From NCBI GenBank assembly GCA_041656175.1, contig JBBAEA010000047.1, positions 1-22,853 of the forward strand: a DNA stretch of 22,853 nucleotides. The letters run 5' to 3'. The DNA comes from JBBAEA01 sp041656175 (GTDB lineage Bacteria > Myxococcota_A > Bradymonadia > UBA4248). Below the pieces are notes generated by a model, which made no database searches, was not told the origin of the DNA, and was given only the letters and a program-made list of their open reading frames with translations. The translations under genes were made by a program, and so were the position numbers. The stretch's first letter is position 1; each line of letters opens with the position of its first letter. Below, in pieces: positions 8,606 to 16,865 of the stretch.

Positions 8606-8757
8606 AGGGGGTAGCGCGGGATCGCCGAGAAAAAGGCGCAATGAGCGCATTTTGTGCGATGGATTGGCGAATAGCCGATACATCGCACAAAATAATGCGC
8701 TCATTAGCGAATTTGGCGAGGAAGCCCGCGCGAGGGGGAAACTTCCCCCTACAAAAA
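8606..8757 (+). repeat. Foldback element, copy A
   Basis: The roughly 150-bp element starts GGGGGTAGCGC and ends in a GGGGGAAACTTCCCCC hairpin plus ACAAAAA. Stems: outer GCGCGGG (8614-8620) with CCCGCGC (8725-8731); middle AATGAGCGC (8640-8648) with GCGCTCATT (8697-8705); inner ATTTTGTGCGATG (8649-8661) with CATCGCACAAAAT (8681-8693); apex ATTGGC-GAATA-GCCGAT. Its right end abuts the AGGAGG that serves the following gene. Confidence 0.88.
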
Positions 8758-8770
8758 GGAGGAATAAGTA

Positions 8771-11014
8771 GTGTGTATGGCAAAGCTCTTGATAGGCTGC
8801 GAAATAAAGTCGGTATCTAAGCGCCAAGTCGCTTGGATGCTTGGTAATTTGGGCATTTTAGGCGCCATTTTGCTCTTGGGGCTAGTGCTTTTAGCGTGCG
8901 TTGAGCGGGACGCGGGGCTGGATAGTGACGGCGACGGTTTGAGCGACCGCCAAGAGCTGCTGTTTGGAACCAACCCGCACAATCCAGATAGCAACGGCGA
9001 TGGCATTATAGATTCGCTCGACCCCAGCCCGTGGGAAGATGCAGGCGCCCAATTAAGCGTGAAAATCGTCGAAAACAGCGCAAGTTTGCGGCAGGTAAAA
9101 GTGAACTTTATTGTTGTTTTGCAAAGCAAGGGAGGGCAGCCACTAGCGAAACGGCAACTGCAGCTAGAAACGAGCTTGGGGGATTTGGGCGTTGTCGAAG
9201 AGATCAATCCGGGTGTTTACGGCTTTGAATTAGTAAGCGAGGTTGAGGGTAATGCGCGTGTAAGCGTTTCGTACCAGCCACTGTTTCCCAAAGCGAGTTT
9301 GCTTAGCCGACAAATTAACGTCGAACTTCGGCTAGCCAAAAAAGAACCTGACCCCCTCGATCCAGACCCCCTTGATCCTGTGACCGAGAAAGTCAAGTTG
9401 GCCAAGCCGGGGATAAATCCGGCACAGTATAAGGATGCGGGACGCATGGATGGCGTTCTTTACGTGATGGCCATCGATGAAAACAGCCTCGACTGGGGAG
9501 ATGTGGACTTAGCAGGTTTTGCGGGCGCTTTTGTTCAAGTAGATTTAGCATCGGGGGAGCGGATTTTGGCGAAAACAAACGAGAAGGGCTGGGTGAAGAT
9601 AGAAGACCCGCGCCTCAATTCGCAGGTCAATGTGACGGTCGGCGCGCAAGGGTATCGCTACGTCAGCTTAATGCATGTCGACGCGCGCTACATCTCACTT
9701 GTGCTCGCTAAACGCGATGCACTATCTGACGACACACAGGAAAGCGGCAACATTACGGGTACGGTTTTGGGATTCAACGGCGAAGGTGGCTTAGAGCCGT
9801 TCTCGAAGGCGAATAGCAATATTTTTGATACGGTGAACGTGGCTATCGTTCAGCTAGCGGTTCGCAACTACCCCTTAAGTGCGATGAACACGGCTTCCAT
9901 TTTAGTGCCACCTAGCTCCTTGACGCCAATTCAGGAGTTTTTAGCCATTCCACCCAATCTCGTGATCGCGAACATGTCTAAGCCCGAGGAGTCGCGCTTC
10001 GCGCTTCCCCAAATAAAACCTGGGAAATATATTATTTTCGCCCTTGCAGGGGAGGCGTCGCGTGTTTTTGAAGCGACAAACAGCCCATCCCAGCTCAAGT
10101 TTGTGCCTAGAGCTTTAGGGCTAGAGGAGATCGAAGTCGAGGCTGGGCAAATCACGAACACGAGCATTTTGCTCGACATCGATCTGCGCGCTGGAGCGCA
10201 AGATGAGCTTAACATCAGCTCGCTACCTATCGATCCAGTTACACAAAAGGCGCTTCCAAACGCGCTGCTGCTCCCGATTATCGATACGGGCAAAGGTTTT
10301 ATCTTCTTTGATGTCAACTCAGCTTATAACTTGGAGAATTTCAGCAATCCGCTTCGCGTCCATTATCCCGATTTTTCGCACCCAAGTTTTGCAAAGTTCG
10401 GGCTAAAAACCGAACCCCTCGTCGTTGGTTTGGCCGGGCGAGATCCTGTTAAAGGCTATGATCTACCTGGAATTTCGACAGTGATCCACAACAAAACGGT
10501 GCAGCAAAAATCCGTCATTGGCTTTGACGATCCCAGAACATGGATGCCACTGCCAGAGTTCGTTCTCCCCAAGCCTCCGAGCAGTGACGCCTTGGACGCC
10601 GTTGGCAATAAACTCCAAGATCGTCGACTCGCCTGGCGTGTCGATCCCAGTTGTAGCATGACCATTTTGCGCATCAATTATATGACTCCACCTAGCTACA
10701 ACGCGATTTTGGATACCAGCATAGGTGCTTCAAGAGCGCATCTACTTTGGGAACTCTACGTACCGTCGCCGCACAACGAAGTGCGAATTCCCGAGCTCGA
10801 TAAAAGCGCTCCCGACTACCCTGTGCTCGTAAACTACGAACCCACCAAAGCGGGTTCTCGCCTTAAATACGACAAAAACACCTTGGAACTCGAAATCAAC
10901 GCATATCGCATGGGACCCAAAGCTTTCGACTATTCATCGAATTTTATGCTCTCTGATGTTAATTTGAACGCACAAAGTGTGTCGCAAGACTCCTATTTGT
11001 TTAGAATAGATTAA
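8771..11014 (+). CDS. TSP3-repeat lipoprotein with Ig-like and carboxypeptidase-regulatory-like modules
   Basis: A 747-aa predicted surface lipoprotein. A positively charged N-region and a long hydrophobic stretch (24-42) lead to lipobox LLAC with C43. Directly after it, residues about 49-83 show two calcium-binding thrombospondin type 3 loops (DSDGDGLSD and DSNGDGIID) joined by GTNPHNPD, a common bacterial surface-protein signature. An Ig/invasin-like beta domain follows (about 95-170), then a DPLDPDPLDP spacer, then a carboxypeptidase-regulatory-like beta domain (about 245-315) with the NEKGW turn. The remaining 430 residues are beta-rich and unassigned. The start is GTG at 8771, 8 nt after AGGAGG; ATG at 8777 is an alternative. 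No protease or adhesin active site is visible, so it may be structural or adhesive. It has its own gap on both sides. Confidence 0.85.
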   Translation: MCMAKLLIGCEIKSVSKRQVAWMLGNLGILGAILLLGLVLLACVERDAGLDSDGDGLSDRQELLFGTNPHNPDSNGDGIIDSLDPSPWEDAGAQLSVKIVENSASLRQVKVNFIVVLQSKGGQPLAKRQLQLETSLGDLGVVEEINPGVYGFELVSEVEGNARVSVSYQPLFPKASLLSRQINVELRLAKKEPDPLDPDPLDPVTEKVKLAKPGINPAQYKDAGRMDGVLYVMAIDENSLDWGDVDLAGFAGAFVQVDLASGERILAKTNEKGWVKIEDPRLNSQVNVTVGAQGYRYVSLMHVDARYISLVLAKRDALSDDTQESGNITGTVLGFNGEGGLEPFSKANSNIFDTVNVAIVQLAVRNYPLSAMNTASILVPPSSLTPIQEFLAIPPNLVIANMSKPEESRFALPQIKPGKYIIFALAGEASRVFEATNSPSQLKFVPRALGLEEIEVEAGQITNTSILLDIDLRAGAQDELNISSLPIDPVTQKALPNALLLPIIDTGKGFIFFDVNSAYNLENFSNPLRVHYPDFSHPSFAKFGLKTEPLVVGLAGRDPVKGYDLPGISTVIHNKTVQQKSVIGFDDPRTWMPLPEFVLPKPPSSDALDAVGNKLQDRRLAWRVDPSCSMTILRINYMTPPSYNAILDTSIGASRAHLLWELYVPSPHNEVRIPELDKSAPDYPVLVNYEPTKAGSRLKYDKNTLELEINAYRMGPKAFDYSSNFMLSDVNLNAQSVSQDSYLFRID

Positions 11015-11052
11015 GCCAAACTCTCCTCTGTTTGCGTGAATTTGCATTATTT

Positions 11053-11262
11053 AGAGCTTTGCACGGTGAGAAACGGCTTATTTTTAACCACGAAAAGCTT
11101 TTTACCACGAAAAACACGAAAGCCGCGAAAGCTTTTTTACCACGAAAAACACGAAAGCCGCGAAAGGCTATAACAAATCAAGTCGGTTCAGTAAGACTAA
11201 AAAAAAGAATTTTTCGTGTATTTTCGTGTTTTTCGTGGTTAAAAATTTAAAGACACGAAAGG
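11053..11262 (+). repeat. Dispersed CACGAAA-type repeat, copy 2 (most complete)
   Basis: The left part, beginning AGAGCTTTGCACGGTGAG, recurs inverted at 22459-22493. The middle has repeated ACCACGAAAA and GAAAGCCGCG units. The right part (11161-11262) recurs in direct orientation at 62-162 with only a few differences. Combining the copies defines an element of roughly 210 bp. A 72-codon open frame across it is a translation of the repeat units and is not called a gene. With the palindrome at 11286-11303, it fills the 411-base gap between the lipoprotein and export genes. Confidence 0.9.
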
Positions 11263-11285
11263 CAGTTATTTTCACTTTTTTTGCT

Positions 11286-11303
11286 TAAACAAGCGCTTGT
11301 TTA
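11286..11303. promoter_or_regulatory. Perfect 18-bp palindrome, candidate TetR-type operator
   Basis: TAAACAAGCGCTTGTTTA is a perfect palindrome; with one mismatched pair the symmetry extends to 24 bp (11283-11306). It lies 123 nt upstream of the first export gene, in an AT-rich stretch suited to a promoter. Operators of this size and the AACAAGCGCTTGTT style are typical of TetR-family repressors of efflux operons. No regulator gene is in the window, so the factor would have to be encoded elsewhere. Confidence 0.65.
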
Positions 11304-11425
11304 GGCACAAAGCGTTTAAATCAATATTTTTTTTAGTTATAACCAGTTAGTTGAAATAAAAGCTTCTACCAAACGGTTATTGTGCTTGGTTGCATCGTTG
11401 CAGCCATTTTTTGGGCAGAAAAGTT

Positions 11426-12859
11426 ATGCTAAATAAACGCTATTTTCTCATCACACTGCTAGTTTCGTGTTTTTACTTTTCGCATACAGCTAGTTTGGCC
11501 TTCGCCAATCAAGCGCAAGAGTTATCGCTGTCGGATGCGCTATCGCTTAGCCATGCCCAAGGTCGCTGGCAAGAGCGCAGTGCTATCCAATCCGAGCTCG
11601 CGCAGGTCAAGTACAAGAGCATCGAAGCGAAGTGGCATCCGATTCTCTCGGTGGATGCGAAGCTTCTGTATTGGAACGATGAATCGCGGCTTCAGATTTT
11701 GAAGGAACCGTTAGATCTATCGACTGTTCCTCCCATGGCATTACCCATACTTCAACCCATGCTCGGACCGCTCAAAAACATTGAAGATGGCTTGGTTTTA
11801 CGCGAGCAGTTCACGGCGCTTATCGGGCTACAACTCGTTCAACCGCTAACGCCGCTTTTTCAGGTCTACCAAGCGGGAGAACTTGCAAAGCTAGGCAAAA
11901 CCTTAGCAACGCATGAACAGAGCAAGGAAGAACTCGCGGCGAAACTCTTAACCACGGAGGACTACCTCAATTTGGCATACGCCCAAGTGATGGTAGAACT
12001 GAGCGAAGAAGCGGTACAGACCATCGATGCGCATCTAGCACAAGCTAGGCGCTACGAAAGCGCGGGGCTTATTGCGCACTCCAGCGTTTTAGAAGCCGAG
12101 TACGAACTACTCAAGGCAGAGCAAGACGCGCTGCTAGCGAAAGAAGCGCGCCGACTAGCCGCTATGAAACTAGCGCACACCCTAAAGCTTGAACCTGGAA
12201 GCGCCGTCGTGGCTAGCGACTACGCAGCGCATAACGTAGAGTTCAAACTACGCGCTCTACACGAATACCAAGAAGAGGCGCAGGCGCAGCGCTCTGAACT
12301 CAAGATGCTAGAAGTCGCGCGCGAAGCCAAAGAGCGCGAAGCGAAAATCGCCATACTCGATTACGTCCCAAAACTCGCGCTCGTTGGGCGCTATGAATAC
12401 GCGCACGGGATTAAGATGCAGCCCGAACACCAAGCCTTCATCGGTATCGCACTGGATTGGAAGTTCTGGGACGGGCTAGAGGCTTATTACAAATCCAAAG
12501 AAGCCAAGCTAAAACTTCGCGAGAGCGAGCTAAAAGACAGCGAGAGTCGTGGCTTAATCGATCTGGAGGTAGAAAAAAACTACCTTAACGTCCAATCTGC
12601 TTTACAAAGTCAAGAACTTGCAGAAAAATCCGTAGAACTCGCACAAGAGAACTTGCGCATAGTACAAGCTCAGTTTGATTTGGGCGAATCCGTGAGCACC
12701 GAAGTTTTGGCCATGCACACAAAGCTATCCAAGTCCAAAGCAGATTTAGCGAAAGCGCGCATCAATAGCCTTCGCGCCCTAGCGAACTTGGAGACCAGTG
12801 TTGGTATGGCTATAACGGCTCAAAATCACCTTTCACATAAAGCGTATAGTGAAAACTAG
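11426..12859 (+). CDS. TolC-family outer-membrane efflux protein
   Basis: A 477-aa outer-membrane channel of the TolC/OEP family. A classical signal peptide (about 1-29, cleavage after SLAFA) is followed by the internal duplication typical of the family. Two long alpha-helical hairpins rich in Ala, Glu, Lys and Leu (about 135-250 and 295-460) alternate with short beta segments, including SVDAKLLYW and ALVGRYEYA. The segment from about residue 400 (KNYLNVQSALQSQELAEKS) is the usual OEP signature. It would form the exit duct for the inner-membrane and adaptor parts encoded next. The ATG at 11426 gives a normal signal peptide; an in-frame TTG at 11390 would add 12 residues, and neither start has a strong Shine-Dalgarno. 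It is the first gene of the four-gene operon, 11 nt before the adaptor gene. Confidence 0.93.
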   Translation: MLNKRYFLITLLVSCFYFSHTASLAFANQAQELSLSDALSLSHAQGRWQERSAIQSELAQVKYKSIEAKWHPILSVDAKLLYWNDESRLQILKEPLDLSTVPPMALPILQPMLGPLKNIEDGLVLREQFTALIGLQLVQPLTPLFQVYQAGELAKLGKTLATHEQSKEELAAKLLTTEDYLNLAYAQVMVELSEEAVQTIDAHLAQARRYESAGLIAHSSVLEAEYELLKAEQDALLAKEARRLAAMKLAHTLKLEPGSAVVASDYAAHNVEFKLRALHEYQEEAQAQRSELKMLEVAREAKEREAKIAILDYVPKLALVGRYEYAHGIKMQPEHQAFIGIALDWKFWDGLEAYYKSKEAKLKLRESELKDSESRGLIDLEVEKNYLNVQSALQSQELAEKSVELAQENLRIVQAQFDLGESVSTEVLAMHTKLSKSKADLAKARINSLRALANLETSVGMAITAQNHLSHKAYSEN

Positions 12860-12870
12860 GGAAGTACGAT

Positions 12871-13908
12871 ATGAAGTCAAACTATAGTTCTGTGTATCAT
12901 CAAACGGGCTACAAAAAACGTGTATTGCTGTCTTTATGGTTTATTTTACTCGCCACCGTTGCGCTATCCTGTGAAGATTTTTCTAGGATCTCCGCTACGC
13001 GTGAAGCCGAGAATATCGTTACTGGCCTAGTCAACGCGACGGAGATAGACATCGCATCGAAGGTTCCAGGACGCGTTGAGCAACTCTACGTTCGCGAAGG
13101 CGATCGCGTTCTCGCAGGCGACGATTTAGTCTCGCTCAAGATCGATGAGCTTGACGCAAAACTTCGCCAAGCCACAACTTCGATCGACGCCGCACAAGCG
13201 CAGCTGGCGCTAGCGCGTAAGGGCGCGCGCCCCCAAGAGAAAACGGCGCTCAAGCGGCAAGTAGATTCCGCTAAAGCACAAGCTGACATTAGCGCCAAAA
13301 TGCTTGCCCGCATGTCAAAGTTGTACGACGAAGGAGCGTTGCCTCAGGCGAAGTTCGACGAAGCCGTCTTTAAACACGATCTTGCCCAGAACCAACTTGC
13401 CATGGCGGAAGCGAAGTACGAAGCCGTAGTAAGCGGGGCGCGCGGCGAGGAGCTAAGAGCGCTGGAAGCCTTGGTGGCAAAGGGAATGGCGGTAGTAGAG
13501 GAGCTTGAAGTCTACAAAGAAGAAGCCATACAAAAAGCCCCCATCAACGCAGAAGTTGCCAAGATCTACCTACACGAAGGCGAACTTGCCAACACAGGCT
13601 ACCCCATCCTTTCTTTAGTGGTGCTTGACGACAGTTGGGGAAGTTTTGCCATTCGAGAGGATTATCTGCGAAATCTTAAAATCGGTGACAGCGTTCAGCT
13701 CTATATCCCGGCGCTCGCAAAGCACGCGGAGTTCAAAGTTTCACATATTGCCGTTATGGGTGATTTTGCCACCTGGCGTGCAACCTCGGAGCGCAACCGC
13801 TTCGATCTCAAAAGCTTTGAAGTAAAGCTGCGCCCAGCTAAACCCATCGATAATCTGCGACCTGGGATGACGTTGCGCTGGAATTTAGCACTCGGGAGCA
13901 AGAACTAA
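12871..13908 (+). CDS. HlyD-family periplasmic adaptor (membrane fusion) lipoprotein
   Basis: A 345-aa adaptor linking an inner-membrane exporter to TolC. The N-terminus has a hydrophobic segment ending ATVALSC, a lipobox with C34, so it is probably lipid-anchored. The first half of the biotinyl-lipoyl-like domain (about 62-90) reads VPGRVEQLYVREGDRV. A long Ala/Lys/Glu-rich coiled-coil hairpin (about 93-215) follows, then the second lipoyl half with INAEVAKIYLHEGELA (about 225-245) and a beta-barrel domain to the end, including RPGMTLRW. This layout matches the YhiI/EmrA-like group. GGGAAG upstream supports the ATG at 12871. It starts 11 nt after the TolC gene and ends 11 nt before the first permease, so the genes should be co-transcribed. 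Confidence 0.94.
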   Translation: MKSNYSSVYHQTGYKKRVLLSLWFILLATVALSCEDFSRISATREAENIVTGLVNATEIDIASKVPGRVEQLYVREGDRVLAGDDLVSLKIDELDAKLRQATTSIDAAQAQLALARKGARPQEKTALKRQVDSAKAQADISAKMLARMSKLYDEGALPQAKFDEAVFKHDLAQNQLAMAEAKYEAVVSGARGEELRALEALVAKGMAVVEELEVYKEEAIQKAPINAEVAKIYLHEGELANTGYPILSLVVLDDSWGSFAIREDYLRNLKIGDSVQLYIPALAKHAEFKVSHIAVMGDFATWRATSERNRFDLKSFEVKLRPAKPIDNLRPGMTLRWNLALGSKN

Positions 13909-13919
13909 GGAGTCGTGGG

Positions 13920-15131
13920 GTGTCGAATTTTATTCGCGGGTTTTTAGGATTTTCCGCAATATATTTTAGAAAACCGAAATTCTTCGCTATAGTTCTTCTG
14001 CTCTTCTTATCGATGGGCTCGATCTGCTACATCTTTAGCCAGCACACCGTTACGGGAATACCCGTTGCTGTCATCGATCACGACAACTCCTCGCTGAGCC
14101 GCCAAATTCGATTATTTTTAAGTGCTGGCAACGATCTTCGCGTCGACGAGAGCGCACAAACTATAGATGAAGCCAAGACATTGCTACGTCAAAGCCAAAT
14201 CGCAGCTTTAGTCTATATCCCTGAAGATCTCAGTCGACGCGTCAAAAGCCAAGAGCAAGCTACGATCTACATCTTTGAAGACGCGAGCCAATACCTCTTA
14301 GCCAAAAACGTCAACAAAACGCTGCTCAACGTACTTAAAACAAGCAGCTACGGTGTCGCAGCCATAGCGCTGCAAAAACGCGGAGTTCCCAAAGCCGAAA
14401 TCATCCCCGCCGTACAACCCATCAGCATTAACGTGGAACGCCCATTCAACGCGCTAACACTCTACTCCTTCTACCTCGTCCCCATACTCACATTTTTTGG
14501 CATCTACCTCTTTTGCGTTCTCCTCACTTGCGCCTGTTTCCAAGTCCCCCTCCCCAACGAAAGCGCAAAACCGCGCCGCCAAAAGCGCCTATTCTACCTC
14601 GGACGACTTTTTGCGGTTTACACAGTGAGCGTCGTTTTCGCACTCATCCTACTCTACCTCATCTACCCCCTACTCGACATAGAGCTTAAAAGCCCGCTCG
14701 CCGTGTTTTTACCGACCATTCTTTTGTTCACGCTATCTACGCAGCTTTTTGCTTCCGCCTTCAACGTCGTACTCTACCACAATAAAATCTTAGCCATGCA
14801 AGGCTGCCTCCTCCTAACCATGATGACACTTATGGTTTCAGGGCTAACTTGGCCACTTGAGTCTATGCCCATCTATGTGCGAATCTTCGCCCACCTCATG
14901 CCCGCCACCCCCGTATTGCACGCATTGCAAACAGTTCTGCACTTTAACGCTAATTTTACGCATATTGCCGCATATAATTTGCTGTTATTGCAACAATGCC
15001 TGCTTTTCTTCATCATTATCGCCGTCTCCATCGCTGCCTACGACATGATATTTCCGAAAACACGAAGCACCCATTCGCGCGCTCTTAAAGGGCTAAAACG
15101 TGTCCATGGCGAACAAGGCGAGGTCGTATGA
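13920..15131 (+). CDS. ABC-2 type transporter permease, first of a pair
   Basis: A 403-aa inner-membrane permease of the ABC-2 (YhhJ/YbhR-like) group. One N-terminal transmembrane segment (about 22-40) is followed by a periplasmic domain of about 140 residues with the characteristic VAVIDHDNSSLSRQI and YIPEDLSRRV phrases. Five C-terminal membrane segments lie at about 185-210, 230-250, 258-278, 287-310 and 362-385. No Walker A, signature or Walker B motif is present, so it carries no ATPase domain. Start is GTG at 13920, 7 nt after AAGGAG. Its stop overlaps the next start by ATGA (15128-15131), implying translational coupling. The equal-length neighbour is a paralogue and the two probably form a heterodimer. 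Confidence 0.93.
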   Translation: MSNFIRGFLGFSAIYFRKPKFFAIVLLLFLSMGSICYIFSQHTVTGIPVAVIDHDNSSLSRQIRLFLSAGNDLRVDESAQTIDEAKTLLRQSQIAALVYIPEDLSRRVKSQEQATIYIFEDASQYLLAKNVNKTLLNVLKTSSYGVAAIALQKRGVPKAEIIPAVQPISINVERPFNALTLYSFYLVPILTFFGIYLFCVLLTCACFQVPLPNESAKPRRQKRLFYLGRLFAVYTVSVVFALILLYLIYPLLDIELKSPLAVFLPTILLFTLSTQLFASAFNVVLYHNKILAMQGCLLLTMMTLMVSGLTWPLESMPIYVRIFAHLMPATPVLHALQTVLHFNANFTHIAAYNLLLLQQCLLFFIIIAVSIAAYDMIFPKTRSTHSRALKGLKRVHGEQGEVV

Positions 15132-16339
15132 AAAACTTCATCAAAAATCACAACCCCATCTTAAACTTTATCGATGAAGCAAAGTTCTGCGCAAAAGCAA
15201 AGTTCCCCCTAGTCTTTTTGCTCGCAGTTCCCCTCATCTACCCGCTTTTTATCTCTTTGACTTACAAAAACGAACAAGTTATTGAACGAAATGTCGCCAT
15301 CATCGACCTCGATAACTCTCCTATATCGCGCCAACTTATACTCAACATTGACTCGCACCAAAATACTCGCGCCATCAAATACGAGGCAAAACTCGACGAC
15401 GCCTTACATAAGCTCATAACCAAAGAGTTCGACGCTGTCATCTGGCTTCCCCCCGACCTCTCACAGCGCGTCAAACGTCGTGAACTGGCCGATATCCAAG
15501 TCTACGCTAGCTCAAGCAATATGCTCACCTACGCCACTAGCCTTCTAGGAATCCAAATCGCGACGCTGCAAAGCAGCAGCCTCATCGCTGCGGATCACGC
15601 CCAACTACTCCCCAACACCAGCCCCCGTGCCGCAAAAGTGACCCTCGATCCTATCCACATCTCCGAACACGTACTCTCAAACCCAAGCTACTCCTACTCA
15701 TCGTTTTTAGTCCCCGTCCTATTCTTTCTTGTTTTCCAACAATTCACTTGGATCGCCATCGGATTTATCATGGGCTTTCGGCGCGAGCACGAAATTATTG
15801 CGCAAAAGGCTCGAAAAACATATTGGTTCATCGACTACATTGCCTTCTTTCTCTTCGACTTGCTCTTCATCATCATAGGTCTAGCCTTCGTATTCGGCGT
15901 CCTCTCCCCCCTCTTTGGCTGGCCCACTGGCAACTACCGCCTACTTTTCCCCTTCCTCGCCGCCTTCCTACTCGCCCAGTTCCCCCTTGGCGTCTGCTTC
16001 GCCGAATTCTACCGCGACCGCTACGCCCCATTCCAAACGCTACTATTCCTCGCCATCCCCTGCTTTATGCTCTCAGGCCACGTCTGGCCCATCCAAGCGC
16101 TTCCCCCCCTGCTCCAAGATGCTGCCCACGCCCTAGCAATCTATCCCGCCGCCAGCGCCGCCGAACTCATTCTTTACAAAAAAGCCACCCTTGCCGAACT
16201 CATGCCCTACTATAAAGCTTTAGCAGAACTATTCGTTTATTATAGTCTTGCAGCCATCGCCATCATTCATCGCTATGATTTCCTGAAGTTATTCAGGCGA
16301 GTTTGGGCTAAAAATGATGGTGCGCAAAATCAAATTTAA
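15128..16339 (+). CDS. ABC-2 type transporter permease, second of a pair
   Basis: This 403-aa permease is the paralogue of the gene before it, with the same layout. An N-terminal membrane segment (about 25-45) is followed by a periplasmic domain with VAIIDLDNSPISRQL and WLPPDLSQRV, then a hydrophobic C-terminal half with about five membrane segments starting near residue 195. It overlaps the previous gene by 4 nt. The plus strand is strikingly C-rich in the second half, an effect of Leu, Ile, Phe and Pro codons ending in C. No ATP-binding-cassette gene follows: downstream is a repeat, then a convergent methyltransferase. The pair therefore has no local energiser. Confidence 0.93.
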   Translation: MKNFIKNHNPILNFIDEAKFCAKAKFPLVFLLAVPLIYPLFISLTYKNEQVIERNVAIIDLDNSPISRQLILNIDSHQNTRAIKYEAKLDDALHKLITKEFDAVIWLPPDLSQRVKRRELADIQVYASSSNMLTYATSLLGIQIATLQSSSLIAADHAQLLPNTSPRAAKVTLDPIHISEHVLSNPSYSYSSFLVPVLFFLVFQQFTWIAIGFIMGFRREHEIIAQKARKTYWFIDYIAFFLFDLLFIIIGLAFVFGVLSPLFGWPTGNYRLLFPFLAAFLLAQFPLGVCFAEFYRDRYAPFQTLLFLAIPCFMLSGHVWPIQALPPLLQDAAHALAIYPAASAAELILYKKATLAELMPYYKALAELFVYYSLAAIAIIHRYDFLKLFRRVWAKNDGAQNQI

Positions 16340-16410
16340 GCAGCTTTTAGGCTTTAACGCCCAGCCCAAGGCAAGCGCAAAGTCGTATGTTTGGCAGTTT
16401 TTACGTTTTA

Positions 16411-16561
16411 TTTTTGTGGGGGGAACTTTCCCCCTACGCGCAAGCTTCCCTCAAAATGCGCCAAAAGCCGCAACATCTTGTGCGTCGTATCGGCTAATCG
16501 CCAATCCGTCGCACAAGATGCGGCTTTAAGCGCATTTATCGGGTGATCTTGCGCTACCCCC
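16411..16561 (-). repeat. Foldback element, copy C (inverted)
   Basis: Read on the minus strand it starts GGGGGTAGCGCAAGATCA and ends with the GGGGGAAAGTTCCCCCC hairpin plus ACAAAAA. Stems in plus coordinates: outer GCGCAAG (16438-16444) with CTTGCGC (16548-16554); middle AAAGCCG (16464-16470) with CGGCTTT (16521-16527); inner CATCTTGTGCG (16474-16484) with CGCACAAGATG (16510-16520). It lies between convergent genes, where such structures could also end transcription. The stretch 16562-16800 next to it shows nothing recognisable. Confidence 0.88.
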
Positions 16562-16800
16562 TTCTCACTCGTCTTTTGCCATGCTTAGCTGGCATCGCAC
16601 GAATTGCGGTGAGCGTTTCTAGCCTCTTAAGCGTCAAAGTCAGTCGCGAAGTTCATGGCTCGCCCATAGCTTGTACATCGTTTTCTTATGCAAACTCTGA
16701 ACAATGTGAAAATTGCCAAAAACCTAGCTCAAGTAAAATAACGAAAGTCAGGCGAGTTTTCAAAATAAAGTCAATTAAATCAATGCGTTACACAAAAACA

Positions 16801-16860
16801 TGCTCCATGGGCGATAGCCCCTTAGACGGGCTTTGGGGCGGTAGCCCCAATAAATCAAAG
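16801..16860 (-). repeat. Tandem-hairpin repeat, copy b (inverted)
   Basis: TTGGGGC (16833-16839) pairs with GCCCCAA (16844-16850) around GGTA, and a second hairpin GGGC-GATA-GCCC sits at 16809-16820. On the minus strand it shares TGATTTAT and CGTCTAAGGG(G)CTATCGC with the copy at 981-1050. It ends 6 nt before the methyltransferase stop, so it may act as a terminator for that gene, for the export operon, or for both. Confidence 0.68.
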
Positions 16861-16865
16861 CTTCC

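Larger units (their letters stand above)
8342..8770. other. GC-rich intergenic region made mostly of foldback repeats
   Basis: This 429-base gap separates two lipoprotein genes. It holds a short foldback copy (8384-8449), a GC-rich hairpin CGCGGGG/CCCCGCG near 8451-8468, about 135 bases with no recognised content, and a full foldback element (8606-8757). Several overlapping open frames on both strands run through it, but they follow the palindromes and show no protein-like signal. Confidence 0.7.

Noticed and set aside
8304..8771. Overlapping open frames of 88-155 codons on both strands between two lipoprotein genes.
   Set aside because: They follow GC-rich palindromes of the foldback elements, overlap each other on opposite strands and show no protein family features or ribosome binding sites.
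11032..11250. A 72-codon open frame reading TTKNTKAAK and similar.
   Set aside because: It is a translation of the CCACGAAAA repeat units and ends with them; the same DNA occurs elsewhere without an intact frame.
15748..16215. A 155-codon frame rich in Arg, Pro and Leu inside the second permease.
   Set aside because: It is an out-of-frame shadow of C-rich membrane-segment codons.
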